A stretch of DNA of 53,007 nt from CADCWK01 sp964244115 (lineage in GTDB: Bacteria > Chloroflexota > Chloroflexia > Thermomicrobiales > UBA6265): NCBI GenBank assembly GCA_964244115.1, contig CAXTHM010000019.1, positions 1-53,007 of the forward strand. Direction: 5' to 3'. A model generated the notes under the pieces. The model had not been told where the DNA came from. It saw only the letters and a list, made by a program, of their open reading frames with translations, and ran no database searches. Shown piece after piece: positions 16,494-23,691 of the stretch (position 1 is its first letter; the number at the start of each line of letters is the position of its first letter). The translations under genes and the position numbers were made by a program.

Positions 16494-17707
16494 CGGTGGC
16501 TCGGCGCCGTGCGCTCGTTCTCCTGCCGAATCCGCCCCAGCGCCTTGCCGAGATCGGTGGGCAAGGGCGACTCGAACCGCATCCGGGTCCCATCCGGCAG
16601 GTCGAACGCGAGCACCGCAGCGTGGAGGAACTGGCGTCGCACGCGGCTGTCGGTCCGCTTCCCGTCCGAGCGGAGCCGGCCGTAGACCTCATCGCCGATG
16701 ATCGGGTGCTTGATGAAGGCGGCGTGGACCCGGATCTGATGCGTCCGCCCCGTCTCGATCTCGGCCTCGACCAGGGTCAGGTTCGCGTTCCGGAAGCGCT
16801 CGGTCGCCCGCAGGTGCGTCACCGCGTTGCGCCCGGCCGGGATCACCGCCATCCGCTGGCGCTGCATCGGGTCCCGTCCGATCGGCGCGTCGATCGTGAC
16901 CTGGTCCTCTTCGAGCAGGCCGTGGATCAGGGCGATGTACCGCTTCTCGACCGTCCGCGCTTCCCACTGGGCGACCAGGCTGTTGCGGGCGCGGTCGTTC
17001 TTGGCGGCCACGATCAGACCCGAGGTGTCCTTGTCGAGGCGATGGACGATCCCCGGCCGCAGCGATCCGCCCACCGTCATCGACGGCGCGTGGTGGATCA
17101 GGCCGTTGACCAGGGTCCCCGAGGCATGGCCCGGCGCGGGGTGGACGACCAGTCCGGCCGGCTTGTTCAAGACGATGACGTCATCATCCTCGTAGACGAT
17201 GTCGAGATCCATCGCCTCCGGCAGCACCTCGTCGACGACCGGGGCCGGGACGTCGACGACGATGACCTCGCCCGGCGTCAGCTTGAACGCCGACCGGCGG
17301 GTCTGACCGTCGACCAGGACCTTGCCCTCGTCGATCAGTTGCTGGAGGTACGACCGGCTCAGGTCACCCACCTCGCGGGCGACGTACTTGTCCAGCCGCA
17401 TCCCGATGTCGACGCGTTCCGGCCGCAACTCGATGGTCCGGGCCCCGGCGGCGGCGGGCGCCGACGCGTCCTCGCCGTCGTCTTCATAGAGGTCGACATC
17501 CTCGGCGACCTCGTCGAGGTCGAACAACACGGCCTCGACCTCACCATCGACGGTGACCTCCCGCCCGGAGACGGCAGCGTGATCGACCGGATCCTCGGGC
17601 CGGACGGCCTCGGGCGGCGGGATGGTGAAGGGGTTCCGGATGTCGAGCCGCCGCTTGCGGTTGGCGATCCGGCGACGCAGGTTGCTCGTGGACTGGTTAT
17701 CGCTCAT
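16490..17707 (-). CDS. rluD: 23S rRNA pseudouridine synthase, RluD family
   Basis: A 405-residue pseudouridine synthase. After an acidic/basic N-terminal extension of roughly 90 residues comes an S4 RNA-binding domain (MRLDKYVAREVGDLSRSYLQQLIDEGKVLVDG, seen as RLDKYVA and SRSYLQQLI). The catalytic domain contains VLNKPAGLVVHPAPGH and the family II signature GIVHRLDKDTSGL, in which the Asp of RLD is the nucleophile. HQIRVHAAFIKHPIIGDEVYG closes the active site. Position specificity (U1911/1915/1917 in E. coli) is inferred from family. The ATG overlaps the lspA stop by 4 bp. The N-terminal extension (residues 1-90, including DEVAEDVDLYEDDGED) is longer than in E. coli RluD. Confidence 0.93.
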   Translation of the reverse strand: MSDNQSTSNLRRRIANRKRRLDIRNPFTIPPPEAVRPEDPVDHAAVSGREVTVDGEVEAVLFDLDEVAEDVDLYEDDGEDASAPAAAGARTIELRPERVDIGMRLDKYVAREVGDLSRSYLQQLIDEGKVLVDGQTRRSAFKLTPGEVIVVDVPAPVVDEVLPEAMDLDIVYEDDDVIVLNKPAGLVVHPAPGHASGTLVNGLIHHAPSMTVGGSLRPGIVHRLDKDTSGLIVAAKNDRARNSLVAQWEARTVEKRYIALIHGLLEEDQVTIDAPIGRDPMQRQRMAVIPAGRNAVTHLRATERFRNANLTLVEAEIETGRTHQIRVHAAFIKHPIIGDEVYGRLRSDGKRTDSRVRRQFLHAAVLAFDLPDGTRMRFESPLPTDLGKALGRIRQENERTAPSHR

Positions 17708-18318
17708 CGTTCTGCTTGCTTCCCGTTGGTCCTGGCCGAGGGCGTGCGCTCGTCGCTGGTCCGATCGCCAGGCGGGGCTGACCTGTCGTCAGCCGTCGGC
17801 CCGGTGGCGGTCGTGTACTCATCTCCGCTCAGTCTCCAGGCCAGCAAGAGTACCCCGCCGGTGATCGCGCTGTCCGCGACGTTGAATCGCGGCCACGGGC
17901 CGATCGCCACGAAGTCCACCACGTAGCCGAAGACCAGCCGGTCGATGATGTTCCCGACGGCGCCGCCGATCAGGAGGCCGAGCCCGCATCTCAGCCAGCC
18001 CGTCGGGCCAGGCACACGGCAGTAGGCGGTTAGTGCGATCAGCACCACCGCGATGGCTACGATGGTGAGCAGCGCGCCGTACTCACCCAGCGACCCGAAG
18101 GCCGCCCCGCGATTCTCGACATACTGGAGACCGAACCAGTCGGAGATCACGTCCCACCGGGGCCCACCGGGGCGATCCGGCAGCCAGGCCCGGATCAGCG
18201 CCTTGGTGCCCTGATCGAGGGCGAGGATCGACCCAGCCACGAGGACGGGCGTCAGCCAGCGATTCCCCACTGGCTGACGAAGATTCCGGCTGGCTTCAGG
18301 GTCGGTGATTGGCGTCAT
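17704..18318 (-). CDS. lspA: Lipoprotein signal peptidase (signal peptidase II)
   Basis: Cleaves the signal peptide of diacylglyceryl-modified prolipoproteins in the cytoplasmic membrane. The 204-residue product has four hydrophobic helices, the ENRGAAFG motif (69-75), and the two catalytic aspartates D126 in GNIIDR and D149 in NVADSAI. A polar tail of about 40 residues rich in Thr, Asp, Arg and Pro follows the last helix; many homologues have only a short tail. The start at 18318 was chosen because the first helix begins about 20 residues later; the longer open frame covers the end of the DksA-like gene. The gap to that gene is 28 bp, and its stop overlaps rluD. Confidence 0.93.
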   Translation of the reverse strand: MTPITDPEASRNLRQPVGNRWLTPVLVAGSILALDQGTKALIRAWLPDRPGGPRWDVISDWFGLQYVENRGAAFGSLGEYGALLTIVAIAVVLIALTAYCRVPGPTGWLRCGLGLLIGGAVGNIIDRLVFGYVVDFVAIGPWPRFNVADSAITGGVLLLAWRLSGDEYTTATGPTADDRSAPPGDRTSDERTPSARTNGKQAER

Positions 18319-18346
18319 CGCCGGAAGAGTAGCCGGTTCCGCACCG

Positions 18347-18736
18347 TTACGAGTTGTCCATCGGCATCCGGCCGCGCTCGAGCACCGCCTGCTCCTCGAC
18401 ATCGACTTCGACCCACGGGAACGCTTCGAGGCGCTCCGGGTTGATCGGCTTGCCACTCTGGAGGCTGAGCCCGTACGTCCCATCGTCCATCCGCTTGAGA
18501 GCGGCATCGATCTGGGAGAGGTGCTCGGTCAGGTCCATCGAGATGGTCACCACCCGCTCCTGCTCGGCGACATCCGAGCCGGTGTCCGCGAGGTGGTTGC
18601 TCAGACCCTTGCCCTCGGAGTCCTCATCGTCCGACAGGTCCTTCGCCTCGCCGGACAGGCCCTCGAGCTGGTTGACGATGTCCGCCCGGCGGCGCTCCAG
18701 ATCTCCACGCAGTTTCTCGATCATCGGTGCGTCCAT
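18347..18736 (-). CDS. DksA/TraR-family protein lacking all zinc-finger cysteines
   Basis: A 129-residue protein with the DksA/TraR layout: an N-terminal coiled-coil (IEKLRGDLERRRADIVNQLE), an acidic tip region (DLSDDEDSEGK), a return helix ending in ALKRMDDGTYG, then the position of the C4 zinc finger. There the text reads YGLSLQSGKPINPERLEAFPWVEVDVEEQ (overlapping pieces YGLSLQSGKPI, NPERLEAFPW, VEVDVEEQ). GKPI and ERLEA-P are kept, but the four expected cysteines are S, S, D and E/absent. It may still bind the RNA polymerase secondary channel, or be an unrelated-function relative. The start at 18736 has AAGGGGA 6 nt upstream. It heads the lspA-rluD run. Confidence 0.85.
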   Translation of the reverse strand: MDAPMIEKLRGDLERRRADIVNQLEGLSGEAKDLSDDEDSEGKGLSNHLADTGSDVAEQERVVTISMDLTEHLSQIDAALKRMDDGTYGLSLQSGKPINPERLEAFPWVEVDVEEQAVLERGRMPMDNS

Positions 18737-18925
18737 GGTGGTCCCCTTCTTCGACAGTATCAACAGGATGAGCGCGAGTCGCTGGCTCCGCCCTCGCCTG
18801 ACCCTATCGCATGGTCGGGACCGCAACGCGTCCGATCCCTCCCCTCCTATACTGGTGGGCCGGGCTGACTCCCCTCCGGGAGCGCCCCCGCGAGCCGCGA
18901 CGTCGAAGGCCCGAGAGGAACCCGC

Positions 18926-20131
18926 ATGGCTGACCCCGTCCCCGCGACCGCACCCGAAGATGCCCGGCGGCCGGAACCTCGTCACGCCCCCTGGTCCGGC
19001 GACCGGCCGCTCCGGCTCCTGATCGCCGGCGGCGGCACGGGCGGGCATGTCCTGCCGGCCATCGCGGTGCTGGAGGAGCTAGCCCGGCGCCAGATCCGGC
19101 TCGATGGCCTCTGGGTCGGCTCGGCGGACGGGGTCGAACGACAGGAGGCGACCAGCGCCGGCGTCGCCTTCCGGTCCATCCCGACTGGCAAGCTCCGGCG
19201 GTACCGCGACCTGAAGAACCTCCGCGATGCGGCCCGGATTCCGGTCGGCGTCGTCCAGGCCGCCCGGATCGTCCGTGGCTTCCGGCCCGATGTCATCCTC
19301 TCGACCGGCGGCTTCGTCAGCGTCCCGACCGTCATCGCGGCGTGGCGCTCGGGGCCGACCGTCACGCATGAGCAGACCGCGATCCTCGGCCTCGCGACCC
19401 GGATCAACCTCCGCTTCGGGGCGACGCTGGCGGTCTCCTACCCGGAGACGGCGACGCTCGCCCGGGGGATGGCCCGGCGCGTCGAGCTGACCGGCAACCC
19501 GATCCGGGCATCACTCCAGAACGGCGACGCCGACCGGGGCCGGACGGCGTTCGGGCTCTCAGCCGACCTGCCGATCCTGGCCGTCATGGGGGGCGCCCGA
19601 GGCGCGTCGCCGATCAATCAGCGCGTCCGGGACATGCTGCCCGATCTGCTCGACCACACCCAGATCGTCCACCAGACCGGCCCGGCCAGCGCCAACGACG
19701 ACGCCGCCGATCTCGGCCGGCTCCGGGCGACGTGGCCGGAACATCTGCAGCGCCGCTACGTCGTCCGCGACTTCATCCGGGAGGAGCTCCCCGATGTCTA
19801 CGCGATGACCGACCTCGTCCTGGCCCGGGCCGGCGCCGGGACGGTGGCGGAGCTGGCGGGACTCGGGCTGCCGTCGATCCTGATCCCGCTGCCCCATGCC
19901 GGCGGCGACGAGCAGACCCGCAACGCCGACGTCCTGGCCCGGGCGGGAGCCGCCGTGCTCCTGCGGCAGGACGACGCCACCCCTCGGACCCTGCATGAGA
20001 CCGTGCTGGCGATCCTGCACGATACGTCTCGCCGGGACGGGATGGCTGATGCGGCCCGGTCGCTCGGCAACCTCGACGCCGCTGCCCGGCTGGCCGACCT
20101 CCTCATCGAACTCTCCAGCGCCCCCCGATGA
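18926..20131 (+). CDS. murG: UDP-GlcNAc:lipid I GlcNAc transferase, MurG
   Basis: Makes lipid II by adding GlcNAc to undecaprenyl-PP-MurNAc-pentapeptide on the inner face of the membrane. The 401-residue GT28 protein has the N-terminal glycine loop GGGTGGHVLPAIA (35-47), TGKLRRY, VLSTGGFVS-like text (VILSTGGFVSVP), HEQTAILGLATRIN, ELTGNPIR, the central GGARGASPIN, VRDFI, and the UDP-GlcNAc-binding RAGAGTVAELAGLGLPSILIPLP. About 28 extra residues precede the fold. GAGAGGA stands 6 nt before ATG 18926. It is transcribed divergently from the DksA-like gene and is not next to other mur/fts genes here, so it is detached from a dcw cluster. Confidence 0.93.
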   Translation: MADPVPATAPEDARRPEPRHAPWSGDRPLRLLIAGGGTGGHVLPAIAVLEELARRQIRLDGLWVGSADGVERQEATSAGVAFRSIPTGKLRRYRDLKNLRDAARIPVGVVQAARIVRGFRPDVILSTGGFVSVPTVIAAWRSGPTVTHEQTAILGLATRINLRFGATLAVSYPETATLARGMARRVELTGNPIRASLQNGDADRGRTAFGLSADLPILAVMGGARGASPINQRVRDMLPDLLDHTQIVHQTGPASANDDAADLGRLRATWPEHLQRRYVVRDFIREELPDVYAMTDLVLARAGAGTVAELAGLGLPSILIPLPHAGGDEQTRNADVLARAGAAVLLRQDDATPRTLHETVLAILHDTSRRDGMADAARSLGNLDAAARLADLLIELSSAPR

Positions 20132-20333
20132 CCGGTCGGTTCCGGCTGTCCGATGATGGCGACCCGCCGCGGCGGCTTGCGAACGGACGATGTGCGCTCG
20201 ACCTACTGGCGCTGCTCCCACGCTGCGGGTACCCGCGGAGCCGAGGCCACTGCGCGGCAGGGGAGCGAACGGGTGCGCCGGAGCCGGGCGGGCGGGCGGC
20301 TCCGCTACCCGGGCGCGTACCCGGCAACCCGCT

Positions 20334-21365
20334 CTATCGGCGAGGCGGCAACGTCGGCCGCGGCGGGGGCGGTCCATCCCCCATCGGCAGATCGACGACG
20401 ACACCGGCTCGGTACAGCGCCGCCCGGCGGAACCACGGCGCCGCCAGCGATACGTAAATCCTCCCGCCGAGCCCGTCGATCAGCCACTGCGGGATGTCGG
20501 CCGAGCCGCGGTAGGCACCGGCCAGGGCCCCGGCGATCGCCCCGATCGCGTCCGACGGTCCGCCGGCATCGACCGCCAGCAGCACCGCCTCCTCGAAGGT
20601 CTCGGTCGTGGCCACCGCCAGGATCGCCGCCGCGATCTGCTCTTCCGGCGATCCGGACGCGAAGCGGTTCACCGACGCGAGTCGCTCGGCATCGCCGATC
20701 GCCGCCGCGGAACGGAGGGCATCGTGCATCGCACCGGCCGCGAGGATCTCGGCGGTCAGCCGACCCCAGTCCGCGGGAGGGACGACCCGTCGGGCGGCGA
20801 ACTGGGTGACGAAGGCGACCGCCGCCACTGCGCTCGCCTGGGCCGGGCTGCCGTGCGTCAACCGGGCGACGAGGTCGCTGTCCCTACGGAGATCGGCCAG
20901 ATCGAGGTGCCCGACAGCGCCCAGCAGCCCGACCGGCACGCCGCGCGACGCGACTCTGGCCGAGACCGGTCCGTCCTCGTCGAGCGGCACCTGGAACTCC
21001 AGCGATTCGGCGGACCGGCGCAGTGCCGACCGGGTCGCCGGGTCCTGCCAGTGCCCGGAGTCGCCCTGCTCCAGCCGGACCAGCCGCGGCCCGATCAGAT
21101 CGGGATCGAGCCGGCCGCGGTTGGTCGTCGCCACTTCGACGATCGACAGCGCGAACTCGGTCTCGTCCGTGAACTCCCCCGCCGCGATCTCGGTTCCGTC
21201 CGGCCGGTTGAGCGGCAGGTACCCCTCGATCGCGAGTCGCTCCGTCCGATCGGCCGCGCCATTGGCCGGCATCCCCAGCGCATCCCCGATCGCCATCCCG
21301 AGCAGTGCGCCGAGGAACGCGTCGTCGTCAGCCTGTCCCCGTCCGTCCCGTTCTCGCATCGTCAT
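20334..21365 (-). CDS. ADP-ribosylglycohydrolase (DraG/ARH) family protein, altered metal sites
   Basis: A 343-residue all-helical protein of the DraG/ARH family, which removes ADP-ribose from proteins or other acceptors using two divalent metals. The signature GALLGMAIGDALGMP (19-33) is intact. The first metal motif, normally TDDT, reads FTDETEFA (T66-D67-E68-T69). The second, normally GGDTDT, reads AGGPSDAIGAIAGALAGA, with P270 in place of the first Asp, D272 kept and A273 in place of Thr/Ser. It may be a divergent enzyme, one with another substrate, or catalytically weak. The C-terminus ends in a Pro/Arg tail. ATG 21365 has AGGAC 7 nt upstream. It converges on murG. Confidence 0.82.
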   Translation of the reverse strand: MTMRERDGRGQADDDAFLGALLGMAIGDALGMPANGAADRTERLAIEGYLPLNRPDGTEIAAGEFTDETEFALSIVEVATTNRGRLDPDLIGPRLVRLEQGDSGHWQDPATRSALRRSAESLEFQVPLDEDGPVSARVASRGVPVGLLGAVGHLDLADLRRDSDLVARLTHGSPAQASAVAAVAFVTQFAARRVVPPADWGRLTAEILAAGAMHDALRSAAAIGDAERLASVNRFASGSPEEQIAAAILAVATTETFEEAVLLAVDAGGPSDAIGAIAGALAGAYRGSADIPQWLIDGLGGRIYVSLAAPWFRRAALYRAGVVVDLPMGDGPPPPRPTLPPRR

Positions 21366-21846
21366 ATCGCTGTCCTGTCGTTTGGGAGCCAGTCGAACAC
21401 GGACGATGTCGCACAGGGCTGGCCAGCTCGACGACCCGACCGCCGGGGTGCCCTTCCGCCACCCATCGGCATCGTTGACGTCGGGGTCTTCGGCCGGTCC
21501 GCTGCGACCCCCGCCGTCGCATCGCCGGCGTCAGCGATGACGAGGGCTCACCGATCGTCGACGCGGACGGTTCTGGCCCCGATGTCCTCGAAGTCGCCGG
21601 TCAACCGGATGATCGGAGAGCGGCCGCCGATTCGCCCCGAGCGCGAGCATTCCGACGGCTGATGCGTGGTACGATCCAACTGAATCGACGGGCGTCCAGT
21701 TGGGCGTACCGCCACAGAACGGGTCCGTCCCAACCGAACGGCTTTGCCAGCCCGTTCGGATGACGCCTCCGATGATTCGCCACACCCAGGTTGGGCAGAC
21801 GCGCCGACGAAGCGCGCTTCGCCATGAACCCAACGGGAAGGAACCC
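21366..21846. other. Intergenic region before citrate synthase
   Basis: No gene is supported. Frames on either strand lack recognisable domains. It must hold the divergent promoters for the citrate synthase and ADP-ribosylglycohydrolase-like genes; a weak TACGAT hexamer at 21670-21675 is the only -10-like site I noticed. Confidence 0.4.
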
Positions 21847-23004
21847 ATGTCCAGCGCGACCGCCACCGACCCCTCGGCGCAGATGCCGAAGCCACGTGGC
21901 CTGGAGGGAATCGTCGCCGCGTCGACGGCGCTGAGCCATGTCTTCGGCGAAGAGGGCCGCCTGGTCTACCGTGGCTACGAGATCCACGAGCTCGCCGGTC
22001 GGACCTCGTTTGAGGAGGTCGCCTTCCTCCTCTACCACGGCCACCTGCCCGACGCTCGTGAGCTCGCCGACTTCCAGCACCGCCTCAACGCTCGCCGGCG
22101 GCTGCCCGACGGGCTGACCGGCCTGATCCGGTCGCTGCCGGTCGAGACCGTGCCGATGGACGCGCTCCGGACCAGTGTCTCGGCCCTCGGCAACTTCCTC
22201 ACCGCCGAGATCGACGAGGAGCCCGACCTCGATGAGGCGCTGTTGCTGCTCGCGACGGTCCCGTCCATCCTCGCGACCTTCCACCGCCATCGCCAGGGTC
22301 AGGCGCCGATCGAGCCGCGCGACGACCTCAACACCGCCCAGAGCTACCTCTACCAGCTCTTCGGCGAGGAGCCGACGGCCGACCACTGGCAGCCCCTGGA
22401 GACGTACCTGATCCTGCTGGCCGATCACGGCCTGAACGCCTCGACCTTCACCGCCCGGGTGATCGCCTCGACCGGCTCCGACATCTGCTCCTCGATCACC
22501 GGGGCGATCGGCGCCCTCAAGGGTCCGCTCCACGGCGGCGCGCCCTCCAAGGTGCTGGACATGCTCAACGAGATCGGTTCGGCCGACAACGTCGACGCCT
22601 GGCTGACCTCCGCGATGGACCGCGGCCAGCGGCTGATGGGCTTCGGCCATCGGGTCTACAAGGCGGAGGACCCCCGCGCCGAGATCCTCCGCGACCTCGC
22701 CAGGCGGGCGAGCGATCCCGACTTCTTCGCCCTCTCCCACACGACCGAGCGCCGCGCGCTGGAGATGCTCGAAGAGCGCAAGCCGGGCCGGCGGCTCTAC
22801 ACCAACGTCGAGTTCTACAGCGCCGCGGTCCTCGCGGCCGTCGGGCTGCCGGGGGACATGTTCACGCCGACGTTCGCCGTCGCCCGGACGGCGGGCTACA
22901 CCGCCCATGTGCTGGAGCAGGTCGCCAACAACCGACTCATCCGGCCCCAGTCGGAGTTCGTCGGGCCCACCGATCTCCACTTCCGGCCGATCAACGACCG
23001 GTAG
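21847..23004 (+). CDS. Citrate synthase (or 2-methylcitrate synthase)
   Basis: Condenses oxaloacetate with acetyl-CoA (or propionyl-CoA) in the cytoplasm. At 385 residues it has the length of the Gram-positive/archaeal dimeric type. Residues 18-25 read GLEGIVAA and VYRGYEIHELA follows. ADHGLNAST (192-200), GPLHGGAPSKV with H229, and GFGHRVYKAEDPRA with H268 carry the active-site histidines. The third catalytic position, usually Asp in NVDFYS, is Glu322 in TNVEFYSAAVL. The arginine-bearing FTPTFAVARTAGYTAHVLEQ is normal. GGAAGGA stands 6 nt before ATG 21847; the frame is open upstream but has no SD. It ends in a strong terminator. Confidence 0.92.
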   Translation: MSSATATDPSAQMPKPRGLEGIVAASTALSHVFGEEGRLVYRGYEIHELAGRTSFEEVAFLLYHGHLPDARELADFQHRLNARRRLPDGLTGLIRSLPVETVPMDALRTSVSALGNFLTAEIDEEPDLDEALLLLATVPSILATFHRHRQGQAPIEPRDDLNTAQSYLYQLFGEEPTADHWQPLETYLILLADHGLNASTFTARVIASTGSDICSSITGAIGALKGPLHGGAPSKVLDMLNEIGSADNVDAWLTSAMDRGQRLMGFGHRVYKAEDPRAEILRDLARRASDPDFFALSHTTERRALEMLEERKPGRRLYTNVEFYSAAVLAAVGLPGDMFTPTFAVARTAGYTAHVLEQVANNRLIRPQSEFVGPTDLHFRPINDR

Positions 23005-23035
23005 GCGACTGGTAGCGACCAATCCCGCGATCAGC

Positions 23036-23071
23036 CGACGCCCGCCGCCATTCCGATGGCGGCGGGCGTCG
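23036..23071. terminator. Bidirectional terminator
   Basis: A perfect 16-bp stem, CGACGCCCGCCGCCAT (23036-23051) with its complement (23056-23071), loop TCCG. It lies between the citrate synthase stop and the convergent small-gene stop. Confidence 0.8.
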
Positions 23072-23091
23072 TCATCTCTGCCGGAACGCCG

Positions 23092-23487
23092 CTATCCCGG
23101 CATGCGCCCGGCCGCCCGAGCGATTCGCTCGGCATCGGCGACCGGATCGGCGACCTGAAGGACCAGCATCCGATAGGGAGTGAGCTCAGCATCATCGGCC
23201 AGATCGATCCGAAGGATCTGATCGGCTTTCGCTCGCCGAAGCGCCCAGAACGTCCGGCGTCCGCCCCGCTCCCGAAAGGTTCCGGCGAAGAGCGGGCCCG
23301 GGCGGAAGGGGACGAATGACCCCGGCATCCTCATCCCGACCGGCCGGCTGTCGATCATCTCCGGCGCGGGTCGCACCGCGATGATCGCAGCCAGCGGAAC
23401 CCGAACGGTTCGACGGAGCGTGAACACCTGGTCCAGCCCCGTCAGCGTCACGACGACCTCACCGGCGACCACATCGACATCGATCAT
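23092..23487 (-). CDS. Small PH-like conserved protein
   Basis: A 131-residue protein with no signal peptide or membrane helix. Its layout, an N-terminal strand pair (VDVVAGEVVVTLTGLDQVFTLRRTVRVPLAAIIAVRP read as short strands), a conserved arginine-proline turn, RPGPLFAGTFRERGGRRTFWALR, and a C-terminal LQVADPVADAERIARAA helix, resembles small bacterial PH-domain-like proteins common in high-GC bacteria. Function is unknown. ATG 23487 has AGGAGC about 6 nt upstream; a far longer open frame on this strand (to 25653) is the antisense of the S9 peptidase and is not coding. It is divergent from the peptidase gene. Confidence 0.78.
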   Translation of the reverse strand: MIDVDVVAGEVVVTLTGLDQVFTLRRTVRVPLAAIIAVRPAPEMIDSRPVGMRMPGSFVPFRPGPLFAGTFRERGGRRTFWALRRAKADQILRIDLADDAELTPYRMLVLQVADPVADAERIARAAGRMPG

Positions 23488-23691
23488 GCTGTGCTCCTGA
23501 CTGGATCGATCCCAGCGCGAGACGAATACGTTCTGTCCATTCCAGCCGGGACTGGTCACGGAACGATGGCGACACCGCCACTTCCCGGACTCAGCGTCTT
23601 GCTCGATGGGGCGGTCTTGCCCATCCCGCCGTCCCTTGCGATGCTGTCGGGACGTCTGTCCGTCCGGCCCTATCCCCAATGGAGTCGCCCG

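Noticed and set aside
20128..20457. 109-codon frame whose ATG overlaps the murG stop (ATGA)
   Set aside because: The overlap is attractive, but the product is Arg/Gly/Pro-rich, resembles no mur or fts protein and runs into the 3' end of the convergent ADP-ribosylglycohydrolase-like gene.
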